Below are positions 44,066 to 52,965 of a DNA stretch of 64,000 nucleotides, in pieces (within the stretch, counting starts at the first letter, position 1; each line of letters opens with the position of its first letter). Source of the DNA: Garicola koreensis (lineage in GTDB: Bacteria; Actinomycetota; Actinomycetes; Actinomycetales; Micrococcaceae); contig NZ_JACIBT010000001.1 of the NCBI RefSeq assembly GCF_014195445.1, positions 124,001-188,000 of the forward strand, in the 5' to 3' direction. Under the pieces are notes generated by a model. That model saw only the letters and a list, made by a program, of their open reading frames with translations, had not been told where the DNA came from and searched no databases. A program made the position numbers and the translations under genes.

Positions 44066-44428
44066 CTACTCACCCTGCTCACCGAGCAGCAGCCGGGTCA
44101 GCATCACCAGACCCAGCCCGACGGCGGCAAGGATGCCCGCCTGGGCCAAGGCCATGGCAAAGTCGCCCCACTGCTCTGCGGTGGAGGGGATCTGCTGCAG
44201 CAGCGACCAGTAGCCGTTTAAGACTATTGGGACGGGCAGAACGGCGAGAAGATGCCGGGCCCAGCCGCCGACGCCGCGCTCAGCGTGATACCAGGAGGCT
44301 GCCACCGCGGCCAGAATCGGACACAGTATGTACAACCAATAGAGCGAATAGCCGATGGTGACACTCAGCACGAAGTTCAGCGGCAGGTAGACGACGGCGG
44401 CGAGGATCCAGGCGCGCAGCAGGTCCAT
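44066..44428 (-). CDS. Small multi-pass membrane protein, unknown function
   Basis: The 120-residue protein has about four hydrophobic segments (AWILAAVVYLPLNFVLSVTI, LYILCPILAAVAASWY, LLAVLPVPIVLNGYW, AGILAAVGLGLVMLTRLLLG). It lies two bases after the lipoprotein gene upstream and is likely translated from the same message. A truncated paralogue of its 3' end is at 41.5 kb. I do not recognise a family. Confidence 0.7.
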   Translation of the reverse strand: MDLLRAWILAAVVYLPLNFVLSVTIGYSLYWLYILCPILAAVAASWYHAERGVGGWARHLLAVLPVPIVLNGYWSLLQQIPSTAEQWGDFAMALAQAGILAAVGLGLVMLTRLLLGEQGE

Positions 44429-44430
44429 AG

Positions 44431-44970
44431 CTACTCGGCGTTGCCCGGGTCGAACTCGATGGTCTCGCCGAAGGCGTCCAATTCGGCCTCATCAACACCG
44501 ATGCCTGCGTATTCCACGGCGGAGACCACGCCACTGTCCTCGTCGGCAGCCACCCAGAACCGGCCGAGCCCCTGGTCGCCTGATTCGTCGCTGTAGGTGA
44601 AATCAGCCTGAACAGTATTGTCAGACCCGGGGATGTCTGCCGCTTCCTGGCCGGTGTCTCGGCAATCTGTGGCATATACGTCGGTGAACCGGCAGACCGC
44701 GATCAGAGTACTCACAGCTGTCGAAGCGTCTGGTCTGGAGTCAACGTCGGGCATGACACGCAGCGACTTGGGCGTCTCATCAGAGTTGTAGTGCAATCCC
44801 ATGGTCCAAGCATGGTCGGGCAGGTCGCCTTCCACCGGCACCTGCTCCCAGTCCTCGCCTGTGGGGGCTTCGAAGCTCATTGGACCCTCATGGGTGCGTT
44901 CGTCGCCTCCACCGCATGCTGTGATGATGGCGATCATACACAGACCTGCCCCGGAGAGTGCTTTCTTCAT
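44431..44970 (-). CDS. Small secreted lipoprotein, unknown function
   Basis: The 179-residue protein starts with a lipoprotein signal peptide (MKKALSGAGLCMIAIITACG). The mature part is acidic and has two cysteines about ten residues apart (AVCRFTDVYATDCRD) that may form a disulfide. No family is recognised. It forms an operon with the membrane protein downstream and lies next to the OmpA-lipoprotein array. Confidence 0.72.
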   Translation of the reverse strand: MKKALSGAGLCMIAIITACGGGDERTHEGPMSFEAPTGEDWEQVPVEGDLPDHAWTMGLHYNSDETPKSLRVMPDVDSRPDASTAVSTLIAVCRFTDVYATDCRDTGQEAADIPGSDNTVQADFTYSDESGDQGLGRFWVAADEDSGVVSAVEYAGIGVDEAELDAFGETIEFDPGNAE

Positions 44971-45117
44971 GAGGCCTTCCTATTCCTAAATCATCCAGCA
45001 GGGGGTACTTTCCATGGAGCGGGTGCCGCCCGCCGATTCCGGAGACCTTGAGACCAACACCCCATCCGCCCTGCTCATGTGCTGGCGCAGGAGGAAAAGG
45101 GCACCACCTGGATCCAA

Positions 45118-45486
45118 CTACTTCACAATATTTAGGTCCACCGGATACCGAGCAGGCTGCCGGTTGGAAGCGGCCACGGCGCTGAGAATGCAGAAGATCG
45201 CGTTGATGACGAAGACCGCCAGCTGCAGCAGCCCGCCGAGGAAACCGATAATCGGGATAGCCATGATGATCCAGGCCACGACGTAGCCGGGCAGCAGAAG
45301 GATCTGCCAATTCAGCGCGGCCTTGGCGTGTTCGTTCAGATAGGGGCTACGGTCCTTATATATCAGCCACAGGACCAGCGGGACGATGAACGAGGTGAGC
45401 AAGCCACCAATATGGACGGCGATGGACACGCCATGCTCCTCACCCGGACTGGGTGGTTGCGGGGGCTGATTCGCCTGCTGGGTCAT
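45118..45486 (-). CDS. DUF4870 family membrane protein
   Basis: The 122-residue protein has a proline/glutamine-rich N-terminus and the DUF4870 core (VSIAVHIGGLLTSFIVPLVL, then LIYKDRSPYLNEHAKAALNW). Two more hydrophobic stretches end in a short polar tail. Function of the family is unknown. It is separated by about 150 bases from the lipoprotein operon downstream. Confidence 0.85.
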   Translation of the reverse strand: MTQQANQPPQPPSPGEEHGVSIAVHIGGLLTSFIVPLVLWLIYKDRSPYLNEHAKAALNWQILLLPGYVVAWIIMAIPIIGFLGGLLQLAVFVINAIFCILSAVAASNRQPARYPVDLNIVK

Positions 45487-45536
45487 GACGGACTCCTTGC
45501 GTCTTTGCCGTTCCTTATACCCCCAAACCTACAAGA

Positions 45537-45785
45537 CTATTCACTCTCGGTGGGGCTCTGCAGCTCTTTGCGCACCTGCTCCAGCTTCGCGTTGGCTCCG
45601 TCCAGCCACCGTTCGCAGCGGTCAGCCAGCGCTTCGCCGCGCTGCCACAGCGCCAATGACTCCTCCAGCGGCGCACCGCCGGTCTCCAGCTTGGTCACCA
45701 CTTCGACCAGCTCTTCGCGGGCCCGCTCATAGGACATCTGTTCGATATCGTCGGTGCGCGCGATGCTGAACTCGTTCTCACTCAT
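45537..45785 (-). CDS. xseB: Exodeoxyribonuclease VII small subunit
   Basis: The 82-residue protein has the XseB pattern MSYERAREELVEVVTKLETG, then PLEESLALWQRGEALADRCE. Its ATG overlaps the xseA stop by four bases. With XseA it degrades single-stranded DNA from both ends. Confidence 0.95.
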   Translation of the reverse strand: MSENEFSIARTDDIEQMSYERAREELVEVVTKLETGGAPLEESLALWQRGEALADRCERWLDGANAKLEQVRKELQSPTESE

Positions 45786-47065
45786 CGGGTCTGCTCCTCA
45801 TCAATGTCAGTGACCTCAGCGGTGAACTCCCCGGAGGAGACCATCACTCGAACTTCGACGCCGGGCTGCAGCTCCTGAGCCCGACGCACGATCTGGCGCT
45901 GGTGCTGCACCACGGCATAGCCACGATCCAGGGTGGACTGCGGAGACAATGCCTTCACCCGTGACCGGGTGGACTCCACCCAGTCGTAGGCACGGTCCAC
46001 TGCCGTTTGCGTCGATACCAGCGAGCGGTGCCGCAGTGCTCGCACATCCTCTCTGCGCACCTGCACCATACCTTCCGGAAAGGAGAGCGCCGGCCGCGTT
46101 CGCATCGATTCCAGCCACTCGGCCTCCCGGGCCAGCCGACGCTCTAACCCCTGGGACATCCGCACCCGGGACTGGGCGATGTTCTCGCGCTCACGCAGCT
46201 CATCGGGGACCAGCAGCTTCGCCGTTCCGGTCGGGGTGGAGGCACGCACATCAGCCACCTCATCCAACAGCGGACGGTCAGCCTCATGCCCGATCGCCGA
46301 AACCACCGGAGTATTGGCCGCAGCGACCGCGCGGATCAGCCGCTCATCGGAGAACGGCAGAATTACCTCCTCCAGGGCCCCGCCGCCGCGGGCGATCACG
46401 ACGACGTCGACCTCACCGCGCGCGTCCAATCGCTCCAGGGCCGCAGCGACCTCCATCGGCGCCATTGAGCCCTGCGTGGCGACCTCCTCCACCGCGAACT
46501 CGGCCGCCGACCAGCGGGCGGTGACATTGCGCAGAATGTCCTTCTTCGCATCGGAATTGCGGCCGGTGATGACCCCTATAGTGCGCGGCAGCACCGGCAG
46601 CGGCTGCTTCCGCGCCTCGTCGAAGAGTCCCTCCGCCGCCAGAGCGGCCTTCAGCCGCTCAATGCGAGCCAGCAGATCGCCCAGCCCCACCGGCTCCATC
46701 TTCTGGGTAACCAGCGAGAGCCGACCGGTCTTCTCCCACAGCGAGGGTTTGACCAGCGCGACCACCCGTGAGCCGGCCGCCAGCCCCTTGGTCTGCAGTC
46801 CGCCGGCCACATTGCGCCAGGCCACAGCGGTGAACGAGATCTCCTGCTCCAGGTCCCGAAGCGTCATCCACGCGGTGCCGTTGCGCAGGTTGAACTCCAC
46901 CAGCTGGCCCTCCACCCACGTGGGGGCGACCCGGTCAATATGAGCCCGCAGCTTGCCGGAGAAATGACTCAGCGGCCACGGCGTCTCCTCCGAGGTCTCC
47001 TGCGAGGAGGCAGGCAGGGCCGCCAACGAAGGACGTCCTTTGGTGTGCGGCGGCTGATAGTTCAT
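45782..47065 (-). CDS. xseA: Exodeoxyribonuclease VII large subunit
   Basis: The 427-residue catalytic subunit has the N-terminal OB fold (VEGQLVEFNLRNGTAWMTLR) and the catalytic core (LPRTIGVITGRNSDAKKDIL, DVVVIARGGGALEEVILPFS, VVSAIGHEADRPLLDEVADV, RASTPTGTAKLLVP). A coiled-coil region and the C-terminal LDRGYAVVQ motif follow. An AGGAG box precedes the ATG, and the stop overlaps xseB. It is divergent from the membrane protein gene at 47099. Confidence 0.96.
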   Translation of the reverse strand: MNYQPPHTKGRPSLAALPASSQETSEETPWPLSHFSGKLRAHIDRVAPTWVEGQLVEFNLRNGTAWMTLRDLEQEISFTAVAWRNVAGGLQTKGLAAGSRVVALVKPSLWEKTGRLSLVTQKMEPVGLGDLLARIERLKAALAAEGLFDEARKQPLPVLPRTIGVITGRNSDAKKDILRNVTARWSAAEFAVEEVATQGSMAPMEVAAALERLDARGEVDVVVIARGGGALEEVILPFSDERLIRAVAAANTPVVSAIGHEADRPLLDEVADVRASTPTGTAKLLVPDELRERENIAQSRVRMSQGLERRLAREAEWLESMRTRPALSFPEGMVQVRREDVRALRHRSLVSTQTAVDRAYDWVESTRSRVKALSPQSTLDRGYAVVQHQRQIVRRAQELQPGVEVRVMVSSGEFTAEVTDIDEEQTR

Positions 47066-47098
47066 ACTCCTGACAGACTACTTCCCAAGGAGATCTGC

Positions 47099-48016
47099 GT
47101 GCGCAACCTCTTCAGCGTGCTGTGCCTGCTGCTGGCCGGGCTGCTCTCCACCGCGGCACTGGCCGGGCACCAGATCGACCAGCTGCTTCGTGCGGAGGAG
47201 CCGGTGCGCGAACTGGCCGGTTCGCTGCCCAACGATGAGGCCTTCTCCGAAGCAGTCACAGAAACCATCGTCGACGACGCCGTCGCACGGCTGCCCGAAG
47301 GCCTCCAGCAGTTTGTGCCCGGCTCAGTGGACGCACTGGTGCGCCCGGTGATCAGCTCCGCGCTGGACACCGAGCGCACCGCCGAGGCCTGGGACGAGGT
47401 CATCCAGGACACCCGCAGCGACTACACCGCCCACCTGGAGGACATGTTCCACCGGGGCACCACCGGTGACGTGCGCGAACTGGACATCGCAGTCGACCTC
47501 ACCCCGGTCACCGAGGCGATGACCCAGCCGGTGCGCCAGGGTGTGGAGGACACCGTGTCCCTGATCCCCGGTGTGGAGGCCGAGGACGTCGAGATCCCCG
47601 CCCCCAGCCTGCAGATCGACGTGGAGGCGGCCACCGACGAGAGCGCTGACCCCTACACCTGGGCCACTGCCGCCGGCCTGAGTCAGCACTGGCTCATCTT
47701 CGGCGTCGGCGCCGCCGCGCTCGGCGTCCTGGGAGTGCTGCTGGGCACCCGGCGCGTACGCTGGTACGCCCTGGCCACCGCAGCCGCGCTGGCAGGGGTC
47801 ATCGGCCTGTGGGTCGCCACGACGGTGGCCGCACCGTCGCTGGCGCACCAGCCGGGCACACCTGAGGCCACCACGGTGCTGCTGGAGCACATTCAGGTGC
47901 GCTTCACCGACTGGGCACAGCCGTCCTGGTGGGTGTTCACCGGTGCGGCAGGCTTCGTCGTCGTGCTCTCGGTGCTTGCCGCTGTGGTCACACCAGCCCG
48001 CCGCGAACAGGGATGA
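47099..48016 (+). CDS. Membrane protein with large extracytoplasmic region, unknown function
   Basis: The protein of about 305 residues has an N-terminal hydrophobic segment (LFSVLCLLLAGLLSTAALAG), an acidic external region of about 170 residues, and three hydrophobic segments near the C-terminus (WLIFGVGAAALGVLGVLLG, LATAAALAGVIGLWVATTVA, WWVFTGAAGFVVVLSVLAAV). AAGGAGAT at 47087-47094 supports the GTG start. I know similar proteins beside xseA/ispH in Micrococcales, but no function. Confidence 0.75.
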   Translation: MRNLFSVLCLLLAGLLSTAALAGHQIDQLLRAEEPVRELAGSLPNDEAFSEAVTETIVDDAVARLPEGLQQFVPGSVDALVRPVISSALDTERTAEAWDEVIQDTRSDYTAHLEDMFHRGTTGDVRELDIAVDLTPVTEAMTQPVRQGVEDTVSLIPGVEAEDVEIPAPSLQIDVEAATDESADPYTWATAAGLSQHWLIFGVGAAALGVLGVLLGTRRVRWYALATAAALAGVIGLWVATTVAAPSLAHQPGTPEATTVLLEHIQVRFTDWAQPSWWVFTGAAGFVVVLSVLAAVVTPARREQG

Positions 48017-48036
48017 ATGTGTTCAGCTGCTCCCGG

Positions 48037-48042
48037 TAGACT
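48037..48042 (+). promoter_or_regulatory. -10 box TAGACT for leaderless ispH transcript
   Basis: TAGACT lies seven bases before ATG 48050, with no Shine-Dalgarno sequence. It supports this start over the open frame upstream. Confidence 0.55.
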
Positions 48043-48049
48043 CACCCCC

Positions 48050-49156
48050 ATGAGTACCACGACGCCGGAAGCCCTCGCGGCACCCCGCCGCAAGCACATC
48101 TCGGTGCCGATGCCCCAGGTGCCGCGCAAGCGCCGCAGCCCTGAAGAGATCGCCGCCGAGTCCACCTTCAGCGAGTCCAAACGCGTGCTGCTGGCCGCGC
48201 CCCGCGGCTACTGTGCAGGGGTCGACCGTGCGGTGATCGCGGTGGAGAAGGCGCTGGAGCAGTACGGTGCTCCGGTGTATGTGCGCAAGGAGATCGTCCA
48301 CAACCGCCACGTGGTGGATACGCTCACCGAACAGGGCGTGATCTTCGTGGAGGAGGCCGATGAGGTTCCGGAGGGGGAGCGGCTGATCTTCTCCGCCCAC
48401 GGCGTCTCCCCGGCGGTGAAGCAGACTGCCGCTGACCGCGGGCTGGAGACCATCGATGCCACCTGCCCGCTGGTCACCAAGGTCCACCGCGAAGCGGCAC
48501 GGTTTGCCAAGAATGAGTACCACATTCTGCTGATCGGTCACGAGGGTCACGAAGAGATCGAGGGAACCCATGGTCAAGCGCCCGAAGACACGACGATCGT
48601 CAACGGCCCGTGGGAGGTCGACCAGATCCAGGTTCCGGATCCGGACAGACTCATCTGGCTCTCCCAAACCACACTTTCGGTGGACGAAACGATGGAGACG
48701 GTTCAGAAGCTCCGGGAGCGGTTCCCGAATCTCCAGGATCCGCCTTCGGATGACATCTGCTATGCCACGTCCAACCGTCAGACGGCGATCAAGAAGGTCG
48801 CCCCGGAATCGGATCTGGTGATCGTGGTCGGCTCGGAGAACTCCTCCAACTCGGTGCGGCTGAAGGAGGTGGCCAAGGACTACGGTGCCAAGCGCGCCGA
48901 ACAGGTGGACTTCGCCAACCAGATCGACGAATCCTGGTTCACCGATGCCGCCACTGTCGGCGTCACCTCCGGCGCCTCGGTTCCGGACGTGCTGGTCCAG
49001 GACGTGGTACGGCTGCTGAGCGAGTACGGCTACGGCGAACCGGAAGAGGTCGTCACTGCCGAGGAGGACATTGTGTTCTCCCTGCCCAAGGAGATCCGCA
49101 AGGCGATGAAGGACGCCGGGCACGACGACGTCGGCCGCGGCGGACGCAAACGCTGA
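48050..49156 (+). CDS. ispH: 4-hydroxy-3-methylbut-2-enyl diphosphate reductase
   Basis: The protein of about 368 residues carries out the last step of the MEP isoprenoid pathway with an iron-sulfur cluster. The three cluster cysteines are in [24 protein letters not shown] and [11 protein letters not shown]. The catalytic glutamate lies in [11 protein letters not shown], and [12 protein letters not shown] is present. An N-terminal extension of about 40 basic residues precedes the fold. Confidence 0.97.
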   Translation: MSTTTPEALAAPRRKHISVPMPQVPRKRRSPEEIAAESTFSESKRVLLAAPRGYCAGVDRAVIAVEKALEQYGAPVYVRKEIVHNRHVVDTLTEQGVIFVEEADEVPEGERLIFSAHGVSPAVKQTAADRGLETIDATCPLVTKVHREAARFAKNEYHILLIGHEGHEEIEGTHGQAPEDTTIVNGPWEVDQIQVPDPDRLIWLSQTTLSVDETMETVQKLRERFPNLQDPPSDDICYATSNRQTAIKKVAPESDLVIVVGSENSSNSVRLKEVAKDYGAKRAEQVDFANQIDESWFTDAATVGVTSGASVPDVLVQDVVRLLSEYGYGEPEEVVTAEEDIVFSLPKEIRKAMKDAGHDDVGRGGRKR

Positions 49157-49171
49157 GGGCTGACCTCAGCG
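49151..49171. terminator. Hairpin at the ispH stop codon
   Basis: CGCTGAGG (49151-49158) and CCTCAGCG (49164-49171) form a perfect eight-pair stem with a five-base loop. It includes the ispH TGA. No U tract follows, so termination is inferred. Confidence 0.5.
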
Positions 49172-49190
49172 CAGAACCGACTAAACACAC

Positions 49191-49961
49191 ATGACGCTTG
49201 CGGCCACGGTGGCGACGATCATCGTCGCCGTGCTCATCGGTACAATCCTGCAGCGACTCTCCGGCACCGGTGTCGGCCTGGTGGTGGCGCCGGTGCTCGC
49301 GCTGCTGCTGGGCCCGGGGCTGGGTGTGCTGCTGACCAATATGACCACGGTGGTCTCCGGGTTTCTGATCATGCTCAGCGTCTGGGCGCACATCAGGTGG
49401 CGCACCCTGTGGCTGATCCTCCCGGCCGCCGTTGTCGGGGCGTGGCCCGGTGCCTGGCTGGTGGGGGCGCTGGCACCAGGGTGGCTGTCCATCATCCTGG
49501 GTGTGCTGGTGGTCGCGGCGCTGCTGGTCACCGTCAGTCTGCGCAGGCTCCCCGAATGGCGGTCCCGGCTTCCTGCGGTAATCGCCGGGGTACTGGGGGG
49601 CTTCTTCAACACCACCTCCGGGGTCGCGGCACCGGTGATGGTGATCTATTCGCGGGTCTCCCGCTGGGAGCAGCGCTCCTTCGCCGCCACCCTGCAGCCG
49701 ATCTTCATGACCATGGGTGCGGCCTCAGTGATCAGCAAACTCAGCCTCGGCTCGGTGGAGCTCGACGCCGGGGCGGGCCTGCCGCTGGGCTGGACCTTCC
49801 TGGGCATCGTCGTCACAGTGCTGCTCGGCATACTGATCGGCACGCAGCTGGCCAAACGGGTATCGCTGGCTGCCGCACGCGCGCTGGCCATGACCCTGGC
49901 CGGGCTCGGTGGGGCGGCGGCCATCATCCGTGGGGCCCTCCAGCTGGCCGCAGGCGCCTGA
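49191..49961 (+). CDS. TauE/SafE-family sulfite exporter-like permease
   Basis: The 256-residue membrane protein has seven or eight hydrophobic segments in the TauE/SafE pattern (LSGTGVGLVVAPVLALLLGP near the start, VIAGVLGGFFNTTSGVAAPV in the second half). Family members export sulfite or organosulfur and carboxylate anions. The substrate cannot be assigned. The ATG at 49191 lies 20 bases after the ispH hairpin. It is followed by an MFS transporter with its own promoter. Confidence 0.88.
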   Translation: MTLAATVATIIVAVLIGTILQRLSGTGVGLVVAPVLALLLGPGLGVLLTNMTTVVSGFLIMLSVWAHIRWRTLWLILPAAVVGAWPGAWLVGALAPGWLSIILGVLVVAALLVTVSLRRLPEWRSRLPAVIAGVLGGFFNTTSGVAAPVMVIYSRVSRWEQRSFAATLQPIFMTMGAASVISKLSLGSVELDAGAGLPLGWTFLGIVVTVLLGILIGTQLAKRVSLAAARALAMTLAGLGGAAAIIRGALQLAAGA

Positions 49962-49971
49962 GTCACACGCG

Positions 49972-49977
49972 TAGGCT
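49972..49977 (+). promoter_or_regulatory. -10 box TAGGCT for leaderless MFS gene transcript
   Basis: TAGGCT lies eight bases before the GTG at 49986. The same hexamer in the same position precedes pth and the HNH gene. Confidence 0.5.
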
Positions 49978-49985
49978 GAGTCGCT

Positions 49986-51179
49986 GTGAACAACGACGCC
50001 GACCCCGGGCTGCAGGCTGGGACACCGCCCTACCGGCGGCTGCTGGTGGCACTGTTCTTCATCGGGGTCGCCACCTTCGCCCAGCTCTACTCACCCCAGG
50101 GTCTGCTGCCGCTGATCTCACAGGACCTGGAGGTCAGCCCCGACCAGGCGGCCCTGATGATCTCTGCGGCCACCCTCGGACTGGCCCTGGGGGTGATCCC
50201 CTGGTCCTACATCGGCGACGCGATGGGACGAAAGCGCGCGATGCTCACCGCCATCAGCCTCGCCTGCGTGTTCGCGGTGCTGAGCATCGTCATGCCCAGC
50301 TTTGCCCTGACCCTGGTGATGCGCTTCGTCGAAGGGTTCATGCTCGGCGGGGTGCCGGCTCTGGCGGTGGCCTACCTCAGCGAGGAGGTCAGTGCCCGGG
50401 TGGCGGCAGTGGCCGCCGGCACCTACATCTCCGGGACCACCATCGGCGGGCTCTCCGGGCGGCTGATCGCCGCACCTGTCGGCGAGCAGCTCGGCTGGGA
50501 GGCCGGCATGCTGGTGGTCATCGGCGTCGCGGTGGCCTGTGTGCTGATCTTTCTGCGCATGGCGCCGGCCGCGGCGCAGTTCACCCCGGGCACCCCCGGG
50601 CTGCGTGAAGCCGCCTCCGCCCTGTTCGGCAACTTGGGCTCACCGGCACTGTGGGTCATCTACCTGCAGGGCTTTCTGACCATGGGCGGCTTCGTCGCCG
50701 TCTACAACTTCCTAGGCTTCCACTTGGCCGCCCCGCCGTTCTCGATGCCGATCTGGCTGGCCTCCTTCATCTTTCTGGCCTACCTGGCCGGAACGGTCTC
50801 CTCACCCCAGGCGGGAAAGCTCGCCTCCCGCTACGGACGGCGGCCGGTGCTGATCGCCGGCAACCTGATCATGATGGCCGGCACCGCAGTCACCCTGATC
50901 CCCAACGTGTGGGTGATCATCGTCGGCACCGTGGTGCTCACCGCAGGGTTCTTCGCCTCCCACGCTGTGGCCTCCGGCTGGGCCGGGGCCCGGGCGGTGG
51001 CCGGACGCTCCCAGTCGGCGTCGTTGTACAACCTGGGCTACTACGGCGGGTCCTCGGTCTTCGGTTTCTTGGGCGGGACCTTCCTCTGGCTGGCCGGATG
51101 GCCCGGCACCGTCTCCATGGTCCTGGTCCTCACGGCGGCGGCCACGGTGCTGGTGATCACAGTTCTCCCCAAGAATTAG
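49986..51179 (+). CDS. MFS transporter
   Basis: The 397-residue protein has twelve predicted membrane segments and the MFS loop motif YIGDAMGRKRAML between segments two and three, with a related loop ASRYGRRPVL in the second half. It resembles the YnfM/AraJ-type drug:H+ antiporter branch (FAQLYSPQGLLPLISQDLEV). Substrate is unknown. Start is GTG at 49986. Confidence 0.9.
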   Translation: MNNDADPGLQAGTPPYRRLLVALFFIGVATFAQLYSPQGLLPLISQDLEVSPDQAALMISAATLGLALGVIPWSYIGDAMGRKRAMLTAISLACVFAVLSIVMPSFALTLVMRFVEGFMLGGVPALAVAYLSEEVSARVAAVAAGTYISGTTIGGLSGRLIAAPVGEQLGWEAGMLVVIGVAVACVLIFLRMAPAAAQFTPGTPGLREAASALFGNLGSPALWVIYLQGFLTMGGFVAVYNFLGFHLAAPPFSMPIWLASFIFLAYLAGTVSSPQAGKLASRYGRRPVLIAGNLIMMAGTAVTLIPNVWVIIVGTVVLTAGFFASHAVASGWAGARAVAGRSQSASLYNLGYYGGSSVFGFLGGTFLWLAGWPGTVSMVLVLTAAATVLVITVLPKN

Positions 51180-51216
51180 CTGGTACCGTGCCGGGGACCC
51201 AGCTCATGTGAGCGTG

Positions 51217-51258
51217 TCGAGCAGAACGTATCGAATAGAACGTATCGAGCAGACAGGA
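51217..51258 (+). repeat. 14-bp tandem repeat upstream of the anion symporter
   Basis: Three successive 14-base units begin TCGA(G/A)(C/T)AGA. The first two (51217-51230, 51231-51244) differ at two bases, and the third is partial and runs into the ribosome-binding site. It may be a regulator-binding array or a chance expansion. Confidence 0.7.
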
Positions 51259-51267
51259 GCGGAGACG

Positions 51268-52965
51268 ATGACGCCTCCACGATCCCGGGTTTCCGGGGCA
51301 CACCTGCACAAATACGACCCGCAGCAGCAGTCGCAGCGGGAGGAGGCTGACCTCTCCGCCGGCCAGCAGGCGGAGGGCTTCGCCAAACCCACGCTGATCC
51401 GCCGGCTCATCGGGCTCTTCGGGGGTGTGGCGCTGGCGCTGATCATCTTCGCGCTCATGCCCGGCGACATTGAGCTGTGGCCGCGGCTGACCGCAGCCAC
51501 CGCAGTGCTGATGGCAGTCTGGTGGATGACCGAGGCGATCCCGATCCCGGCCACCGCCCTGCTGCCGCTGCTGATCTTCCCGATTCTGGTGCCCGCAGGC
51601 GACGCCGGCAGCGCTGATGAGGCGGCCGGGGGAGTCGGCGTCGACGACGTCGGGGCCTCCTACGGCAACAGCATCATCTTCCTGTTCATGGGTGGGTTCA
51701 TCCTGGCCCTGGCCATGCAGCGGTGGAACCTGCACCGGCGTGTGGCGCTGCTGACCCTGCGCATGATGGGCTCGAAGCCCTCCGCGCTGATCGGCGGGTT
51801 CATGATCGCCACCGGGTTCCTCTCCATGTGGGTCTCCAACACGGCCACGGCGGTGATGATGCTGCCCATCGGCATCTCGGTGCTGATGCTGGTGCAGAAG
51901 ATCCTGGCCGGTGAGGACCCCGCTGAGGCCGGTACGGCCGAGGATGAGGAGTCCCAGCAGGAGGGCAAGCAGGAGGCCATCAAGTCCAACTTCGGCACCG
52001 CGCTGATGCTGGGCATCGCCTACGCCGCCTCGGTCGGCTCGGTGAGCACCGTCATCGGCACTCCGCCGAACACGCTGCTTGCCGGGCACATGAGCACCAA
52101 CCACGATATGGACATCGGGTTCGCGCAGTGGATGCTGGTGGGGGTGCCCATCGCAGTGGTGATGATGATCCTCACCTGGGTGCTGCTGACCAAAGTCGTC
52201 TTCCGCCCGGAGATCGACAACATCCCCGGCGGCAAGGAGCTGATCCGTGATCAGCTGCGCAATCTGGGTCCGATGAGCCAGGGTGAGATCCGGGTGCTGC
52301 TGATCTTCATCCTCGCCGCCACCCTGTGGGTGTTCGTTCCCATCGGCACGGATCTGCTCATAGAGTTCGGCGTGCTCGCTGCGGAGACCGAGCCGCCGAT
52401 CGAGGACGCCGGAATCGCCATGCTGGTGGCGCTGCTGCTGTTTCTGCTGCCGGCCGGCGGCGACGCGAAGAAAGGCGTGCGGCTGCTGGACTGGGACTAC
52501 GCGGCGAAGCTGCCCTGGGGCGTGCTGCTGCTCTTCGGCGGTGGCCTGGCGCTCTCCGGGCAGTTCGGCGACTCCGGGCTCTCCAATTGGCTCGGCACCC
52601 AGATGGAGGGCCTGGGGAACATTCCGGTGTGGGTGCTGGTGCTCGTCGCCGCCGCCGGCATTCTGGTGCTGACCGAAATGACCTCCAACACCGCCACGGC
52701 GGCCACCTTCCTGCCGGTGGCCTCCGGTGTGGCCATGGGCACCGGGGTGGAACCGCTGGTGCTGGCGGCACCGGTGGCGCTGGCCGCCACCTGCGCGTTC
52801 ATGCTGCCGGTGGCAACCCCGCCCAATGCGATCGCCTACGGCTCCGGCTATGTGACCATCGGCCAGATGGTCAAGGGTGGTGTCCTGCTGAACGTCTTCG
52901 GCATCGTCATCATCACCCTGGCCTCGATGACCCTACTGATCTGGGTCTTCGGCATCACGCTGTAG
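51268..52965 (+). CDS. DASS/SLC13-family sodium:anion symporter
   Basis: The product of about 565 residues is a divalent anion:sodium symporter for dicarboxylates, citrate or sulfate. It has the conserved MGGFILALAMQRWNLHRRVA, WVSNTATAVMMLPIG, and VLTEMTSNTATAATFLPVAS motifs (the two SNT signatures), plus MLPVATPPNAIAYGSGYVTI. An N-terminal cytosolic extension of about 55 residues precedes the first helix. The ATG at 51268 follows CAGGAGCGGAG. Its 3' end overlaps rmuC by 33 bases. Confidence 0.92.
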   Translation: MTPPRSRVSGAHLHKYDPQQQSQREEADLSAGQQAEGFAKPTLIRRLIGLFGGVALALIIFALMPGDIELWPRLTAATAVLMAVWWMTEAIPIPATALLPLLIFPILVPAGDAGSADEAAGGVGVDDVGASYGNSIIFLFMGGFILALAMQRWNLHRRVALLTLRMMGSKPSALIGGFMIATGFLSMWVSNTATAVMMLPIGISVLMLVQKILAGEDPAEAGTAEDEESQQEGKQEAIKSNFGTALMLGIAYAASVGSVSTVIGTPPNTLLAGHMSTNHDMDIGFAQWMLVGVPIAVVMMILTWVLLTKVVFRPEIDNIPGGKELIRDQLRNLGPMSQGEIRVLLIFILAATLWVFVPIGTDLLIEFGVLAAETEPPIEDAGIAMLVALLLFLLPAGGDAKKGVRLLDWDYAAKLPWGVLLLFGGGLALSGQFGDSGLSNWLGTQMEGLGNIPVWVLVLVAAAGILVLTEMTSNTATAATFLPVASGVAMGTGVEPLVLAAPVALAATCAFMLPVATPPNAIAYGSGYVTIGQMVKGGVLLNVFGIVIITLASMTLLIWVFGITL

